Assembly (NCBI GenBank): GCA_025617375.2
Contig: JAMYGW020000003.1
Coordinates: 2,604,001-2,668,000, forward strand
Origin: Acarospora socialis
Lineage: Eukaryota; Ascomycota; Lecanoromycetes; Acarosporales; Acarosporaceae
Length of the DNA stretch: 64,000 nt
Direction of reading: 5' to 3'
Shown: one piece after another, positions 1-9,367 of the stretch
Numbering within the stretch: the stretch's first letter is position 1
Layout of the letters: every line of letters starts with the position of its first letter
The notes under the pieces: model-generated
Database searches by the model: none
Seen by the model: only the letters and a program-made list of their open reading frames with translations
What the model was told of the DNA's origin: nothing
Translations under genes and position numbers: made by a program

Positions 1-1396
1 AGAGAAGTCCGCAGCAACTGGCAGATTACATCATCATCTGGCAATCTTGGCCCGGCCTAACGTTACGCAACAGTGGAGTCTGTACGGTCGGGCGCTCCTC
101 GGGGGCCTGTATTCCAAGAAGGAAGATCTTGCTAGGCAGAAGGATGACGCCCCTTTTGGTGCTACTGGTAGAAAGATACAGTTCCCATTGAGCATATCGG
201 GTTGGACGATGCTATGGATTGGGTCTTTTCTTGGCATGACTGCTCTTTGCAGCCCATTGGCTCTTCAATACGGTTGGCCCCAAAACCACCTGGTTACTCG
301 CCTTCTATATCTTCTACTGGCTTCGTGTGCACCTTGCTACGTAACTGCGTGTATCGAAGCGATAGCATCTGGGGGTACTTTAGCTTTTGCCTCTAAGCCA
401 GGTCTGAGCAGAAAATGCATTCGCGATGCGGCAAAGATCTGCGGTCCAGAAGACAAGCGGAAACTGGTCCAAGGGCTCCAACAACTCCATGAACCCGCGG
501 CTGCAACCAGCGACACAACCGACACAGACACTGCCTTGAAGAGGGTTGACATTTCCTTCTCTATAAATGTTGCTGGCACGCAAGTAGCTTGTGACCCTGG
601 GGTTACGGGCCTGTTGGGTCGGAGTTTACGGGCTACTGTCACACGCGCATATACTCTGTTGCGCGGTCCCAGCTTGTCTGCTCGACTTATTCGACCTAGC
701 AGGACCTGCGGTCTTGCTGTGTGGTTACTATCTATGCGACGTGTTTCGGCTGTGGCCGTTCTGCCAGGAGACTTGAGCGCAGTGACTCCAACATTTCACG
801 CCGCAACAGGGCGATCCCCAGCATTTTCTGAATGGTCCTTTCCCATCCTTTGTGTCGTGATACTAGCCATATGTTGGTTCTTCGCGAGGTTGAAGAGATG
901 GGAGCCATCAAATATACTGGGGACTTGGGCTGCGATATACTGGTACTTGTGGTTGTATCTCATCCGATATGCAGATATCTCTCCATGGTACCCATGGTCG
1001 TAAGTCAATGCATTTGTCTGTACCCTAACATCACTGATCTATGCAAATAGGATTTGGGGCATGGGAACAATAATCCTACTATGTTTCATTCGATTGGGAT
1101 TTCAAAACAACGTGCTGTTCCTTAGCTCCGTCACCGCAATTCCTGTCACCATGGGGGCCGTCGGGTATCTACCTGACCTTCGAAGCGACCACCTAGCTGC
1201 GTTCCCACCCTGCTTCAATGTTAGCCTGGCGTTCTGGATCTTCGCAGCCCCGGTCCTAATTCGCATGGGGGGCTCCCTCATTCATCAGGCCTGTCACCTG
1301 GGGGTCTTCCTGGGCCGCCACATTCGTGGTGTTGTACGTCGGCTGAGAGTCCCGTGGCATCCGGAGGAGGAGTTACCGCTGCATCGGCGTGACTGA
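1..1396 (+). CDS. Multi-pass membrane protein, 5' partial, unknown function
   Basis: The frame is open from the window edge (codons from base 2), and the first in-frame ATG is only at about 208, so the true start probably lies upstream. Exon one ends at 999, a GTAAGT...TAG intron spans 1000-1050, and exon two runs 1051-1396 to a TGA. About seven hydrophobic stretches are visible, for example around WIGSFLGMTALCSPLAL, LLYLLLASCAPCYV, ILCVVILAICWFFA, AAIYWYLWLYLI and LAFWIFAAPVLI. They are separated by a polar loop carrying a DTTDTDT run. I recognise no family. The 3' part is duplicated downstream in diverged form, so the true 3' end could include a further exon. The gene call is fairly firm; its function is unknown. 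Confidence 0.6.
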
Positions 1397-1411
1397 GATA
1401 TGGTGCCCACC

Positions 1412-1690
1412 GTCTAGTCAAACCATGTACTGGGTAACGCCGACTAAATTCCTGACCTCCAAAGCGACAGTCTCACCGCTTTCTCCGCTCGACTCCGACC
1501 TCAGCCTTGCACTCTGGATTTTCGCAGTCCCATTTACAGCTTGTCTGAAACTTCCTTCCCCCGTCACACCTCTCTCACCTACGGGACTTTTTGGGTCACT
1601 CCATTCGTCCTTCTGTACACCCAATGCGAGTACCGTGGCATATACATGTAGGGCATGAGTTGCCACTGCACGGCCGCAACGGAGACGTGG
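1412..1690 (+). repeat. Diverged tandem copy of the 3' part of the upstream membrane-protein gene
   Basis: Collinear matches to 1140-1410 recur at a constant offset of about 280 bases: CCTGACCTTCGAAGCGAC (1172) with CCTGACCTCCAAAGCGAC (1451), AGCCTGGCGTTCTGGATC (1223) with AGCCTTGCACTCTGGATT (1503), CCCGTGGCAT (1352) with ACCGTGGCAT (1633), and AGTTACCGCTGCA (1371) with AGTTGCCACTGCA (1658). In the best-conserved block the translations are SLAFWIFAAP and SLALWIFAVP, with several third-position changes. That suggests coding constraint after duplication. It may be a decayed duplicate or an alternative final exon. Confidence 0.6.
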
Positions 1691-2524
1691 TCACGCGGTG
1701 TATAGAATCCACTACGACACGCTTCTGAAAGGAACGACACTTTACGTTTCACTCAGCTTGGAGTGGTCTTTCGTGCGAATATTAATGCAGCGAGGCTTTC
1801 AGGTTTGGAAATCGGCGTTGGGGTAACGAGACAGAAGTATTTCTTTCCAGACTCCTTGACCAGCCGGTCATGGCTTGTGCTCAAGCGCCACAATGTACAG
1901 AGTAAGAGTACGGTAGTGGAGGGAACATCTCGGATGGAAAGCGGTATGGCCACTTCACCGTGCGGTCAACTCGAGCGCATACTTGCTCGCAGTAGTTACC
2001 GTCATGTAGAGGTCTTCCATTTCGAGTTCGTTAGACCTCAAATACCTATCTTTACTAAACCACACTCGTAGTCCTTCAGGGTCAACTCACCACCGCACCC
2101 ATATCACAAGATAAATGAATGGATCAACGAGAATCAATGACTTCATAAGCTCATGCCTTTCTAACCCACCGACGCTATGCTAAATACAGGACTAATAATA
2201 CAATGAAAAAGTGCGGAACTTTCCCTCGACGCAAGACAGTCTGCCGGAGCTTCCGAAGGAAGCTCGACGGCAAACTGTCTGCGGAGGTACTCGCTCAACG
2301 CACATACAAAGAAAAGAATATAACAAAAGAATGAAAAGAAAAGAAAACCACCACGTCCGCCCCGCCCCCTCCCCTCCCCAACACCAACACCACGCCCCAC
2401 CCACCACCACCAAACCCCCTCCCCCCGCCAATGAAGGCCCCCCAAATCTATACAAAAACGAAAAAAACAAAAAGACAAACAAACTAAACAAACAACAAAA
2501 AAAACAAAACAACCCCCCGCCGCC
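1691..2524. other. Intergenic region with 3' flank of the RCC1-like gene
   Basis: No supportable gene. From about 2290 to 2520 the plus strand is strongly A/C-rich with many CACCACC and AAAACAAAA runs. This lies just downstream of the minus-strand RCC1-like stop and is probably its 3' UTR or terminator region. A hairpin at 2230-2283 is listed separately. Confidence 0.5.
2230..2283. repeat. Imperfect 54-nt hairpin (inverted repeat)
   Basis: The left arm (core GACAGTCTGCCG-GAGCTTCC) and right arm (GGAAGCTC-GACGGCAAACTGTC) pair across a three-base GAA loop, with one mismatch and a two-base bulge. A short CGC(A)A extension lies outside. It sits about 240 bases past the RCC1-like stop codon on that gene's 3' side. 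Confidence 0.6.
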
Positions 2525-4371
2525 CTACTCGCGGGCCGCCCCCGCCGGCGCCGTCAGCACCGAGAACTGCCCCCCCGCCCCCGCCCAGTTGAGGGCGACC
2601 GCCCTGACCGCCGTGTTGTCGATCAGGGCGGCCTCCTCGACGTCCTCGTCGGAGCCCTGGCCAGTCTGGTAGTTGGCCGAGAACCCCCACGAGAACGCCT
2701 TGCCGTCGGCGGTGAGGGCGAGGGAGTGGTCGGAGCCCGCCGTCGCGAAGACGACGGGCTTGCCGGCGAGGGCGGGGACGGCGGTGGGGGCCGCCAGGAT
2801 GCGCGGCTTGTCGCGCTCGTCGACGATGACGGCGTCGGCGGGGAGGGCGGCGAGGGGGATCCCCATCTGGTAGCCGTCGACGCGGCCCCACACCAGGCAC
2901 TCGCCGTCGGCGGTGACGGCCACCGAGTGGTGCGCGCCCCCCTTCATACACGTGATGGTCTTGTCTGCGAGTGCGGTGACGATGCGGGGGGTGAGGATGA
3001 CGGCCTCGTCTTCGCCGGCGCCCTCGTCGATGCCCGTTTCGGCGTAGTTGTTGAGGCCCCAGGCCCAGACGCGGTTGGAGGTGTCGATGGCGAAAGAGTG
3101 GTACGCGCCGCATTCGATGTACTTGACTTTGTTGCGCGGCAGGCCGAATTCGCGTGGTGTGAGGCCGTTCATGCGGGTGCGTTGGATGATGCGACGACCG
3201 AGTTGGTTCTGTTGACCGGCGCCCCAGGCAAAGACGGCACCTTTGTTGTTCATGGCGAGGACGTGATTGGCGCCGCAGCGGATGCGAGTGATTTTCTTGA
3301 GGGTAGGGAGGTGCATCGGGGTGGTCTGGACGAGCGTCGTGGCAGTGAATCCGAGAATACCTTCGTTGTTCTAAGGGAGGTTGTTAGTTGTTGATGTAAA
3401 CAAAGGTTGTTGTGAGGTGGACTTACTCGGAAGGTGCCCCAACCATAGACATTTCCATCATCGGTAAGTGCGAAAGTAGCGCTATCTCCAGCGGCAACCT
3501 CAACGAACACGGTGCCTTCGGGGAACGCGTCACTCGGGATGGCGGTCGGGATGCTCTCTTTGGGGTTCAAGCCGCTGTCGCTCTCGTCGCTGGCGTCACT
3601 CTTGTCGTCATCCATGTCTTTCATTCCACCATCCCAGGTAGTGTCTCTTCCCAACGCGCCTTGATCGTTAACACCCCAAGTGAGTATCTTGTTGTCGTGA
3701 GTGAGAGCCGCGCAGTGCATGCCACCGACCGCGATTTGAACGACGCCAACGGTGTCAGCTGAAAGGTAAGGATTGAGACGAGGACGCTTGACATCCATCG
3801 CTTTCTTCGAGGTTCCGAGGCCGAGTTCACCGGAGCTGCCTTCGCCGAAAACGTAGACATTCAGCTTCGTGGTGGGAGCTTTGTTGATGACGGTCTTGGG
3901 AGTAACGCGTGCCTTTTTGATAGGACGAGCCGGAGCTGCAGGAGCTTGAGCAGTCGAGTCATCTTCGGATGACTTGCGTTTCTTGGAAGAGTTCGCTGCA
4001 GGTTTCGTGGGAGCGGGAGGTGCTGCAGGAGTCTCAGACGCGGTGGCTTTGCCCTTCTTGGCAGCGGTGCTGGAAGCTTTGGACGCGGCGCTGGGAACCT
4101 TAGCAGTCGTCTTAGAAGCTTTAGCATTCGTGTTGGAAGCTTTCGCAGTCGTGTTGGAAGCCTTCGCAATCGCGTGGGCAGTCTTAGCAGTCTTCTTCGC
4201 AGTATTGGCAGCGGACTTCTTAGCAGGAGCTTTTTTGGTAACCTTAGCAGACGGTGCCTTGGTCTTGGTAGCGACTGGAGCTTTGGCTTTGGCTGCAGCT
4301 GTCGCCTTGGTCTTGGTGGTAGCAGTGGCTTTCGCCTTGGTAGTAGTAGCGGATGCTTTCTTAGGAGCCAT
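2525..4371 (-). CDS. RCC1: RCC1-repeat protein (Ran GTPase exchange factor, Srm1/Pim1/RCC1 type)
   Basis: Exons 4371-3427 and 3370-2525 flank a 56-nt GTAAGT...TAG intron with phase 0 on both sides, giving 596 residues. Residues 1-160 are a Lys/Ala/Thr/Ser-rich basic tail with repeated AKASNT/AKASKT units, like histone H1 or HMG tails. Then follow RCC1 blades: VYVFGEGSSGELGLG, ILTWGVNDQGALGR, VYGWGTFR, VFAWGAGQQNQLGRR, VWAWGLNNYAETG, CLVWGRVDGYQMG and FSWGFSANYQTGQG. Known role of the family: a chromatin-bound seven-bladed propeller that exchanges nucleotide on Ran for nuclear transport and spindle function. The basic tail plausibly aids chromatin binding (inference). An acidic DDDKSDASDESDS insert interrupts the second repeat region. 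Confidence 0.9.
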
Positions 4372-4448
4372 TGCGTATGAAATGATCGAGTAAGTAGGTT
4401 TCTAGGTGAATGTATGAAGAAGTGCGATTGGAATGTGAAGAACGAGAA

Positions 4449-4604
4449 TTGCTTGAAGCGTGGACGGTTGATCGAAGTGAGGACGGTTGCTTGAGGCGTG
4501 GACGGTTGATAGAAGTGAGAACGGTTGATCGAAGAGTGTGAGCGGTAGATTAAAGTGCGAACAATTGATCGAAGAGTGTAAAGGGTTGATTGAAGTGTAA
4601 ACGG
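4449..4604. repeat. Minisatellite, about 8 units of 19 bp, in the RCC1-like 5' flank
   Basis: Eight head-to-tail units of 19 bp (two are 21 bp) with consensus TTGATCGAAGTGAGGACGG run from 4449 to 4604. They start 78 bases upstream of the RCC1-like ATG (minus strand, 4371), so they lie in its 5' UTR or promoter. Confidence 0.85.
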
Positions 4605-5385
4605 TTGTTTTACGAAAGTTGTGAGTGCGTGAGAGAGAAGAGAAGAGTTGAGTTGAGTTGTTGTTTTGGTTTGGATCGAGAACGCGCGAGAGGTCTGGAA
4701 TTTATTTACTTCGTTAGCGTCGCCGCACCTGGAAGATCAACTCTGCCGAGTTGCACCTACCCGTTACGAATTTCGACAAATGCGCCAGGCACTTTGCTGT
4801 CGGTTAATCGAGTTGATTTCGAGAGTACTTGAACGTCCGGTAATGGAAGGAAGAAGTTGGGCAGAAGAAGGAAGAAGTCTGTAGATTGGAAACGGAAGAG
4901 TCGACTCAACCTTTTAAGCACTTGCACCTGTCAATAGGAACCTCGCAAACAATACGAATTTTCAGCAGGCAGCAGTCGCAATCATTGTGTAATGATTAGA
5001 CAAGCAATAGAACGTAGAAGACAATAACACCTTACATCTTGGTCTGCATAATCAAAGTCTCTGTCTCCGAATTATCCCTACATCTACAATAAGACTCCTT
5101 CTACAATGCGGAATCATCTGTACTCTGTAGGAACCCCCCCCCCTTCCCAAAGCTCCCATACTCTCGGGACGCCACAACCCCTCCACCAAGGCCAAAGCCC
5201 CCGGGCCACATCCCAGTCCGTCCCTACCTTAGCCTCGCAGCACATTCTCCCGGCTGGCAATATCGCCGTAACGTACCCCACAGTTGCTACCTAGGTAGAT
5301 TTCCGAGTATCAAGAAACAGAGACTCAGGTCTTTTCAACAATGAGTATGCAAGTATAAGAATCTTCAAAACAATCAAAAGACGCT
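4605..5385. other. Divergent intergenic region (RCC1-like / cyclase family)
   Basis: Shared upstream region of two diverging genes. No convincing gene. Notable only are a CCCCCCCCC run near 5137 and a purine-rich GGAAGGAAGAAG stretch near 4845-4880. Confidence 0.4.
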
Positions 5386-6862
5386 ATGCCTCAACAGTCC
5401 GTTCAATTGCCCAAACTCTCGGAATTGCCCCTGAAAGAAGGCGACCCGCACCATTCAGCATGGGGTCTGTACGGGAAGGAGGACGAGCTGGGGACGTTGA
5501 ATCGCTTGACCGATGAGGTCGTGCTGAGGGCTGCGAGGGACGAGATTAGGAGCGGGATGAGGTACGAGATTTGTTTTACGAAGTAATGTTCAGCGGGACC
5601 AATGATTCCTTTATTCTGCTTGACCGAATTATCTATTTGTTTGCAAAGGGCGAAGTGGGAAAGGGCTTTCTGATGGGGCAAGTTGTCTTTGCTCGTTGTT
5701 TCCTAGTTTTTTCAATGCTCATTCGTCATTGAGCTTTTCAGAGGAACAATATAGCAATTTCTTACACGACCCTTCTCCGCACCTCTAGAATCTCACTGAA
5801 CTGGCCGCTCGACGCGCAAGCATCCCTGCCCTTCTTCGGCCGCCAAGCCTTCCACAAGGACGTCTACCAGAAGCATCCGCGCATTGTCAATGATGACACC
5901 TGGTCGTTTAACACCCAGAGTAGTAGCCAATGTACGCGGCCTCTTTGCCTTTTCCCCCCAATCCCGTTTGGAACAGAACTAAACACGTGTTCTCATGTGC
6001 AGGGGATGGCCTCCGCCACTTCGCGTACCAGAAGGAGCAGAAGTTCTACAACGGCGTCACGATGGACGACATCCATGGTGAGCACAAGACCAACGTCAAC
6101 GGTATCGGTGGTGAGTGTCCGCCTGATCGCTCCGGCATGAAGCTCAACCAATGCTGAGAAGTACAGCGTGGTCTGAAAAGGGTATCGTGGGCCGAGGGAT
6201 ACTTCTCGACTTCCACGCGTGGCGACTTGCAAACGACATCGCGTACGAACCGTTCAAGACGGGCCCCATACCGCTCAAATATCTGAAAGCCACTGCCGAG
6301 GCGCAGGGGTTGGAGATCAGATTTGGTGATATCCTCATCATTCGCTCGGGCAAGTTGAGCTGGTTCCCTGAAGAGACTCTCGAGTGCACACTAATCATTT
6401 TCAAGGCTTCATGGCTTCGTACAATGCCCTTCCGAAGCACGAGATCGATGAGTTAGCCAAGGTGGTCCCGCCAAGCCTTTCGGGCGTCGAACAGAGCGAT
6501 GAGATGATGGAATGGTTCTGGGAGAACTTCTCGGCCGTAGCTGGAGACCAGCCGTCTTTCGAATGCTGGCGTACGTGACGCACTTGTTCATATGAGACGT
6601 GAGCTGACCAATCGCGTAGCAAGTCAAAAACCTTGGCTATTTCACGAAGTATTGCTTGCTGGATGGGGCTGTCCAATAGGCGAGCTCTTCGATCTAGAAA
6701 AGCTGGCGGATCACTGCAAGAAGATAAATCGCTGGTCGTTCTTCGTCTCGAGCGAAGTTTGCAATGTGCCAGGAGGTGTTGCAAGGTGCGTATTGATCTA
6801 AATCATAGCGTTAGCAGCTGCTTATCTTTTATAGTCCACCGAACATACTTGCAATATTCTAG
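5386..6862 (+). CDS. Cyclase-family hydrolase (PF04199 type, kynurenine formamidase-like fold)
   Basis: Seven exons: 5386-5582, 5789-5931, 6003-6110, 6167-6349, 6406-6570, 6620-6785, 6835-6862, giving 329 residues. Family hallmarks are SLNWPLD near residue 70, QWDGLRHFAYQ, FYNGVTMDDIHGE, GIVGRGILLDFHAWR, GDILIIRSG, and a C-terminal LLAGWGCPIGELFDLE ... SSEVCNVPGGVASPPN. Known role: metal-dependent amidohydrolase-like enzymes; fungal members of this subtype are mostly uncharacterised. The canonical HxGTHxD metal motif of bacterial members is not obvious. Intron four (6350-6405) uses a GC donor, GCAAGT, and is needed to keep frame. The start is the first ATG before the conserved core. Confidence 0.88.
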
Positions 6863-6985
6863 GACTAGGCTGAATGAAAGATATATTTCAAGTGTGAAAG
6901 GCCAGTGCTTGGCATTTGACGCCTCTCCGTCTTTCCCGAAGTCAGTTGGGGTCACCGCACATTGACAGGACAGCGTCTAATTCTT

Positions 6986-8632
6986 TCATGGGGGTGACTC
7001 CAGTTTCCCACACATGACCACATCCTCTCCAAGTGGTCGCCACTTGACGTCCGTAAACCTCAGAGCGGCCTTCGGCCTCCCGCTCTCGTCTAATTTCCGC
7101 TCAGGACTTACCACCACCCCACCTCTGCCAAGGTATGTTGGTGCCACTGTGACGATAGCGGAGTCAATAAAAGCTGCATATTCCGGGTTTAGCAACTCAT
7201 TGATGACGACACCACCCCCTTCGATCATGACACTCTTAATCCCTTGGGTACCCAGAGCTTGGAGGATAGCCTCCCACCTCAGTCTGCCGCCAGGGTTGTA
7301 GTCCAGCAAGCCTAGATATGTGCCACCATACTGTTTTAACAGCTCGATCCTTTGTGGTGCCACATTCACCCCTGGAGAGATCACCATCCACGGAGCCCGA
7401 CCTTTGCCGTCCCTCACGGTCTTTAATATCCTCGAGTCATGGGTCAGTAGCCAACGTGCACTGGGGTCCACAATTACTGGCCTCGGCTGCCCGTCCCAGC
7501 CAATTCCACCATGACCTCCTACGCCTGCTAAGCGACAGTTCAGCCCTGGATCATCGGCCACAGCCGTGCCAACGCCCACGAGGATGGCATCGTGACGTGA
7601 ACGGAGGTAATGTGTCATTGCTTTGGACTCCGGGCCAGAGAGTATCGTCTGCGTGCCTGGTGCAAGGGTGAGAGCAGAGTCCATGGAGGTGGCATAGGTC
7701 AGTGTTACCCAAGGTAAGTTGTGGTCTTTAGTATTCGAGGGATGAGGAAGGTACTTCTCGAGAAACGTGCGAGACTCAACCGGGAAGTGAATAGTGTTAG
7801 TGGGAGTCTCAGGACTAGTAGAAGTATCACAGCTTTCCAATGTGGATGGCAGTCGGCAACCAGGCTTCTTCACAATACCCTTTCCTTTCTCGAATTGGTA
7901 AAATTCGTGGCAAACTAGTTCAGTAGGATGCTCGTGCCTCCAGGCCGCCGAGGTATTGCTTATATCGTTCTTACTCAGATATCGACCTCCGGCCGTCACA
8001 AGCTTCTCCTCGTCTTCTTTCATCAGCGCAAACACTGAAGACAGCATGTATCCTTTCATGATCTCACTCCTTGCAATCTCCATGACGACTGTGTTGCGCT
8101 TGATCTTATCTATGTAGTCTAGGTCGTGCGTGTGTTCTTGACAATCGCCAACCTTCGTGATGGTATAGCTCTGACATATCCCATGAAAGAGAACCACTTT
8201 GAGTCGCATCTGACATGTTCCGCCTTCGCGCCTCTGCTTCTTGCGCTTGGGCTTGCTCTCGTCTATAACTCTTTTCGGGTCCGGCTCATAAGTAGCACGG
8301 TGCAGGCGACAGGCGTAGTAGTCTGTCTCATATGGACTACGGACGGTGTCAAGTCTCCTTGTCTGTGTCCTGCACCATACATTATCCACATACGGCCAGT
8401 ACAGCTTCCATTCTTCGACCGTGAGCTCGACTTTTTCTTTGATTTCAAAGAGGCGACGACGTATTGACTCTAGATGAGGTGGAGGGTTGAATAAGTCGGA
8501 CATATTACGCATCGACGACAGATTGACATTTTCGGCTGCAGCTGGTGAGCCTTGCTGGCCACTGTTTCCATTTGAGCCCAATTCTGCCTCAACCCCTGAC
8601 ACTTCAACATCTAGCCCTTCAGCTTGATCCAT
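6986..8632 (-). CDS. RIB7: FAR1-like zinc-finger region fused to RIB7-type riboflavin reductase
   Basis: One uninterrupted 548-residue ORF. Residues about 280-548 match RIB7/RibD-C, the reductase acting on 2,5-diamino-6-ribosylaminopyrimidinone 5'-phosphate early in riboflavin synthesis: VTLTYATSMDSAL, MTHYLRSRHDAILVGVGTA, DDPGLNCRL, PRPVIVDPSAR, VMIEGGGVVINELL, APTYLGRGG. Residues about 65-250 look like the FAR1/WRKY-GCM1 zinc-finger family seen at the N terminus of Mutator-like transposases: YYACRLHR, TCQMRLKV, CQEHTHDLDYI, then KGYMLSSVFALM. This gives a Cys...Cys...HxH ligand set. No Met precedes the RIB7 core (HFPVESRTFLEKYLP), so the reductase cannot start by itself in this frame. A missed splice site or alternative promoter remains possible. 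Confidence 0.85.
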   Translation of the reverse strand: MDQAEGLDVEVSGVEAELGSNGNSGQQGSPAAAENVNLSSMRNMSDLFNPPPHLESIRRRLFEIKEKVELTVEEWKLYWPYVDNVWCRTQTRRLDTVRSPYETDYYACRLHRATYEPDPKRVIDESKPKRKKQRREGGTCQMRLKVVLFHGICQSYTITKVGDCQEHTHDLDYIDKIKRNTVVMEIARSEIMKGYMLSSVFALMKEDEEKLVTAGGRYLSKNDISNTSAAWRHEHPTELVCHEFYQFEKGKGIVKKPGCRLPSTLESCDTSTSPETPTNTIHFPVESRTFLEKYLPHPSNTKDHNLPWVTLTYATSMDSALTLAPGTQTILSGPESKAMTHYLRSRHDAILVGVGTAVADDPGLNCRLAGVGGHGGIGWDGQPRPVIVDPSARWLLTHDSRILKTVRDGKGRAPWMVISPGVNVAPQRIELLKQYGGTYLGLLDYNPGGRLRWEAILQALGTQGIKSVMIEGGGVVINELLNPEYAAFIDSAIVTVAPTYLGRGGVVVSPERKLDESGRPKAALRFTDVKWRPLGEDVVMCGKLESPP

Positions 8633-9367
8633 ATCCGCAACCCAAACAGTACTGCCGGAATCTCATCCCGCTCCACACCAAAGAAATACAGCCCTAGTGT
8701 AGTAGTGCGAACTATTGCTGCGACAGACAGTTTACGCAGATGCGTTGCACTCAACCGTGGAATAGGATGATCCGGGCTGCTTCTCAAGGTGCATATCGTC
8801 AGCTGTACCGTCGGTCTATGTTAGCTCCGTATAAACCACATCCCTTATCGGTACTGTTGACAATTGGACCTCAAACTCACCTGAAAGGCAGAGATGAGCT
8901 GGAGCAGGCTGTAGGCAGGTAGGTAGAGCTCTAAGGTTTGTCACCTAGGTTACCCGGCGCGAGCCGAAAGGCGGTGGCAGAATCTAGCCGGTGAGGTAAC
9001 CACAATCAGGTTTTCAAAAGGTATTCGTCGAACGTCTCACGGTTGGGGAACCTCCAGAGTTCATGTCATGTGGAGGACCTCCGATTCAGCTTGAGACACC
9101 TCTCGCTTACTTGGAGCAGTACCTAGTTTCCAATACAATCTGAGAACACTTCGTAATGATATAATACTTTCAAGACAATGTTATGTTAATTTGATCTCAG
9201 ACTCAATCTATGCATATGCATCGTTGACGATTTACTCGTCGCTGCTGAGCCGTGACTTGACTTCTATAAGAGACAGGGCGCATGAATCTGTGTCTAAAGG
9301 AAACACCTGCAAGACAAAATCTATCTACTCCTCTAAACGACTCATACACTCTTCCCGTCGCCCATAC
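8633..9367. other. Intergenic region upstream of the RIB7 fusion
   Basis: Contains the promoter of the minus-strand RIB7 fusion gene and the 3' flank of NIC96. I see no gene, RNA or repeat that I can support here. Confidence 0.4.

Noticed and set aside
2484-3394. Long frames antisense to or out of frame with the RCC1-like gene
   Set aside because: They overlap a well-supported gene of high GC content and encode Arg/Gly/Val-rich shadow products.
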